Below are positions 63,322 to 64,000 of a stretch of DNA of 64,000 bases, piece by piece. The first letter of the stretch is position 1, and every line of letters begins with the position of its first letter. Both the position numbers and the translations under genes were made by a program. The notes beneath the pieces were generated by a model. It was not told where the DNA came from. It ran no database searches and saw only the letters and a list, made by a program, of their open reading frames with translations. This DNA is from Strongylocentrotus purpuratus (taxonomy: Eukaryota > Echinodermata > Echinoidea > Camarodonta > Strongylocentrotidae): NCBI RefSeq assembly GCF_000002235.5, contig NW_022145606.1, positions 50,923,833-50,987,832 of the forward strand. Direction: 5' to 3'.

Positions 63322-63602
63322 CTTGGTGAAGCAAAGAAAAAGAAATGGAAAGAAGAACAATGTTGGATGGGCAATTTCATCAAAAGTTTCTTTCATCTTC
63401 AATTATTTGTCACTCAGTCGGAATGAGGGCGAGTTTAAATTTGGTTGGTCGGTTCGTTGGTTTTACCTGACATGTGTTTTCTTGTAAGTAAGCATTTCAC
63501 AGGCTTACTATCAGATTGAAGGGGTACTTGTCTGGTTTCTACCATGCAATGGACAAAGTGCTTGTCTCAATTTTCATCTGGTATAATGATTTTATCGAAT
63601 TG

Positions 63603-63985
63603 GTAGCAATTTACAAGATCGAGCATGCAATCTTTATTTACTGGGTGCAAGCCAACAATTTCTTTACAACAATTAAAACTTTTCCCAGGTAGCCTAACAT
63701 TCAAAGCTATTGTCCTAATAGCGGACTAATGAATATAAATAAGTCAGAATGAATCAAGAGAGCTGAGGTTTTCGTTTCCAGTACATCAGGACTGTGCCAT
63801 GGACCAGGTGATGGTTTTGTGACATACTTGCTGCCCGGCAAGCAGCAGATTGCAGGCTCAAATCCCACTGATTCCAAGATTTATTCGGAGTTGTTTTCAA
63901 TTACTGAGCACGCAATCTTTATTTAACTGGGTGCAAGCCAACAGATTTTCTTTACAAGAATTGACATTTCATTTCTGGATCAATA
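63603..63985. repeat. Duplicated block with a SINE-like tRNA word
   Basis: CATGCAATCTTTATTTACTG GGTGCAAGCCAACA at 63622 recurs at 63910. Between them TGCCCGGCAAGCAGCAGATT GCAGGCTCAAATCCCA looks like a tRNA-derived head with a B box. Borders uncertain. Confidence 0.4.
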
Positions 63986-64000
63986 AGGGAACTCAGTTCA

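Noticed and set aside
62944-63180. CRISPR-like array
   Set aside because: Direct repeats without unique spacers, in a eukaryotic intron; a plain tandem duplication of a splice junction.
63440-63500. Minus-strand family-2 SINE tail
   Set aside because: Only about 40 bases (TTTTACCTGACATG, CTTGTAAGTAAGCA) resemble the family; too little to call.

Overview
The window is a piece of a eukaryotic, metazoan genome. It is AT-rich and intron-rich, crowded with microsatellites, tRNA-derived SINEs and short palindromic DNA elements. Nothing looks bacterial. The combination of a very long MAM/LDL-receptor-class-A gene, the foldback elements and the SINE types best fits an echinoderm, most likely a sea urchin. 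That assignment is inference from memory of such genomes, not a search result.

Two genes are supported, both on the minus strand and in tandem. Gene B fills most of the window, from beyond the right edge to a stop codon at 15582. I could trace 48 of its coding exons, each bounded by a GT donor and an AG acceptor. The codon phases agree across all 47 joins, giving about 2,390 codons in one frame. The order from the N-terminal side is MAM1-6, LDLa1, MAM7, LDLa2, MAM8, LDLa3, MAM9, LDLa4, MAM10, LDLa5, MAM11, LDLa6, MAM12, a Thr/Glu-rich stalk, one transmembrane helix and a tail of about 50 residues. This is a type I membrane protein of the MAM and LDL-receptor class A domain-containing (MALRD1/Diet1-like) kind. 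Its start lies outside the window. Gene A begins 7.5 kb downstream of gene B's stop with a signal peptide (ATG at 8074) and one MAM domain (exons 7861-8074, 3618-3868, 665-758), then runs off the left edge. It looks like a tandem paralogue.

Layout: 1-8100, gene A with its introns full of MITEs, poly-G elements and a 0.9 kb minisatellite; 8100-15580, intergenic, with a 1.1 kb ATC microsatellite, two SINEs, MITEs and a hairpin; 15580-20970, tail, TM and stalk exons; 20970-64000, the extracellular MAM/LDLa exons. Introns carry several TTAA-flanked MITE families, three copies of a large foldback, a solo-LTR-like fossil, and a LINE inserted with 5' inversion into an older SINE.

The most unusual signal is a repeated pattern in gene B. 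At a dozen or more exon edges, a short piece spanning the exon-intron junction has been copied into the neighbouring intron, as clean tandem arrays (4 x 65 bp, 3 x 73 bp), degenerate single copies, or fragments embedded in microsatellites. Next to LDLa1, a 75-bp minisatellite stays open in the frame of the exon for over 380 codons, and each unit carries a GT in the same splice phase as the real donor. This could allow variable-length insertion of a Cys-containing 25-residue repeat.
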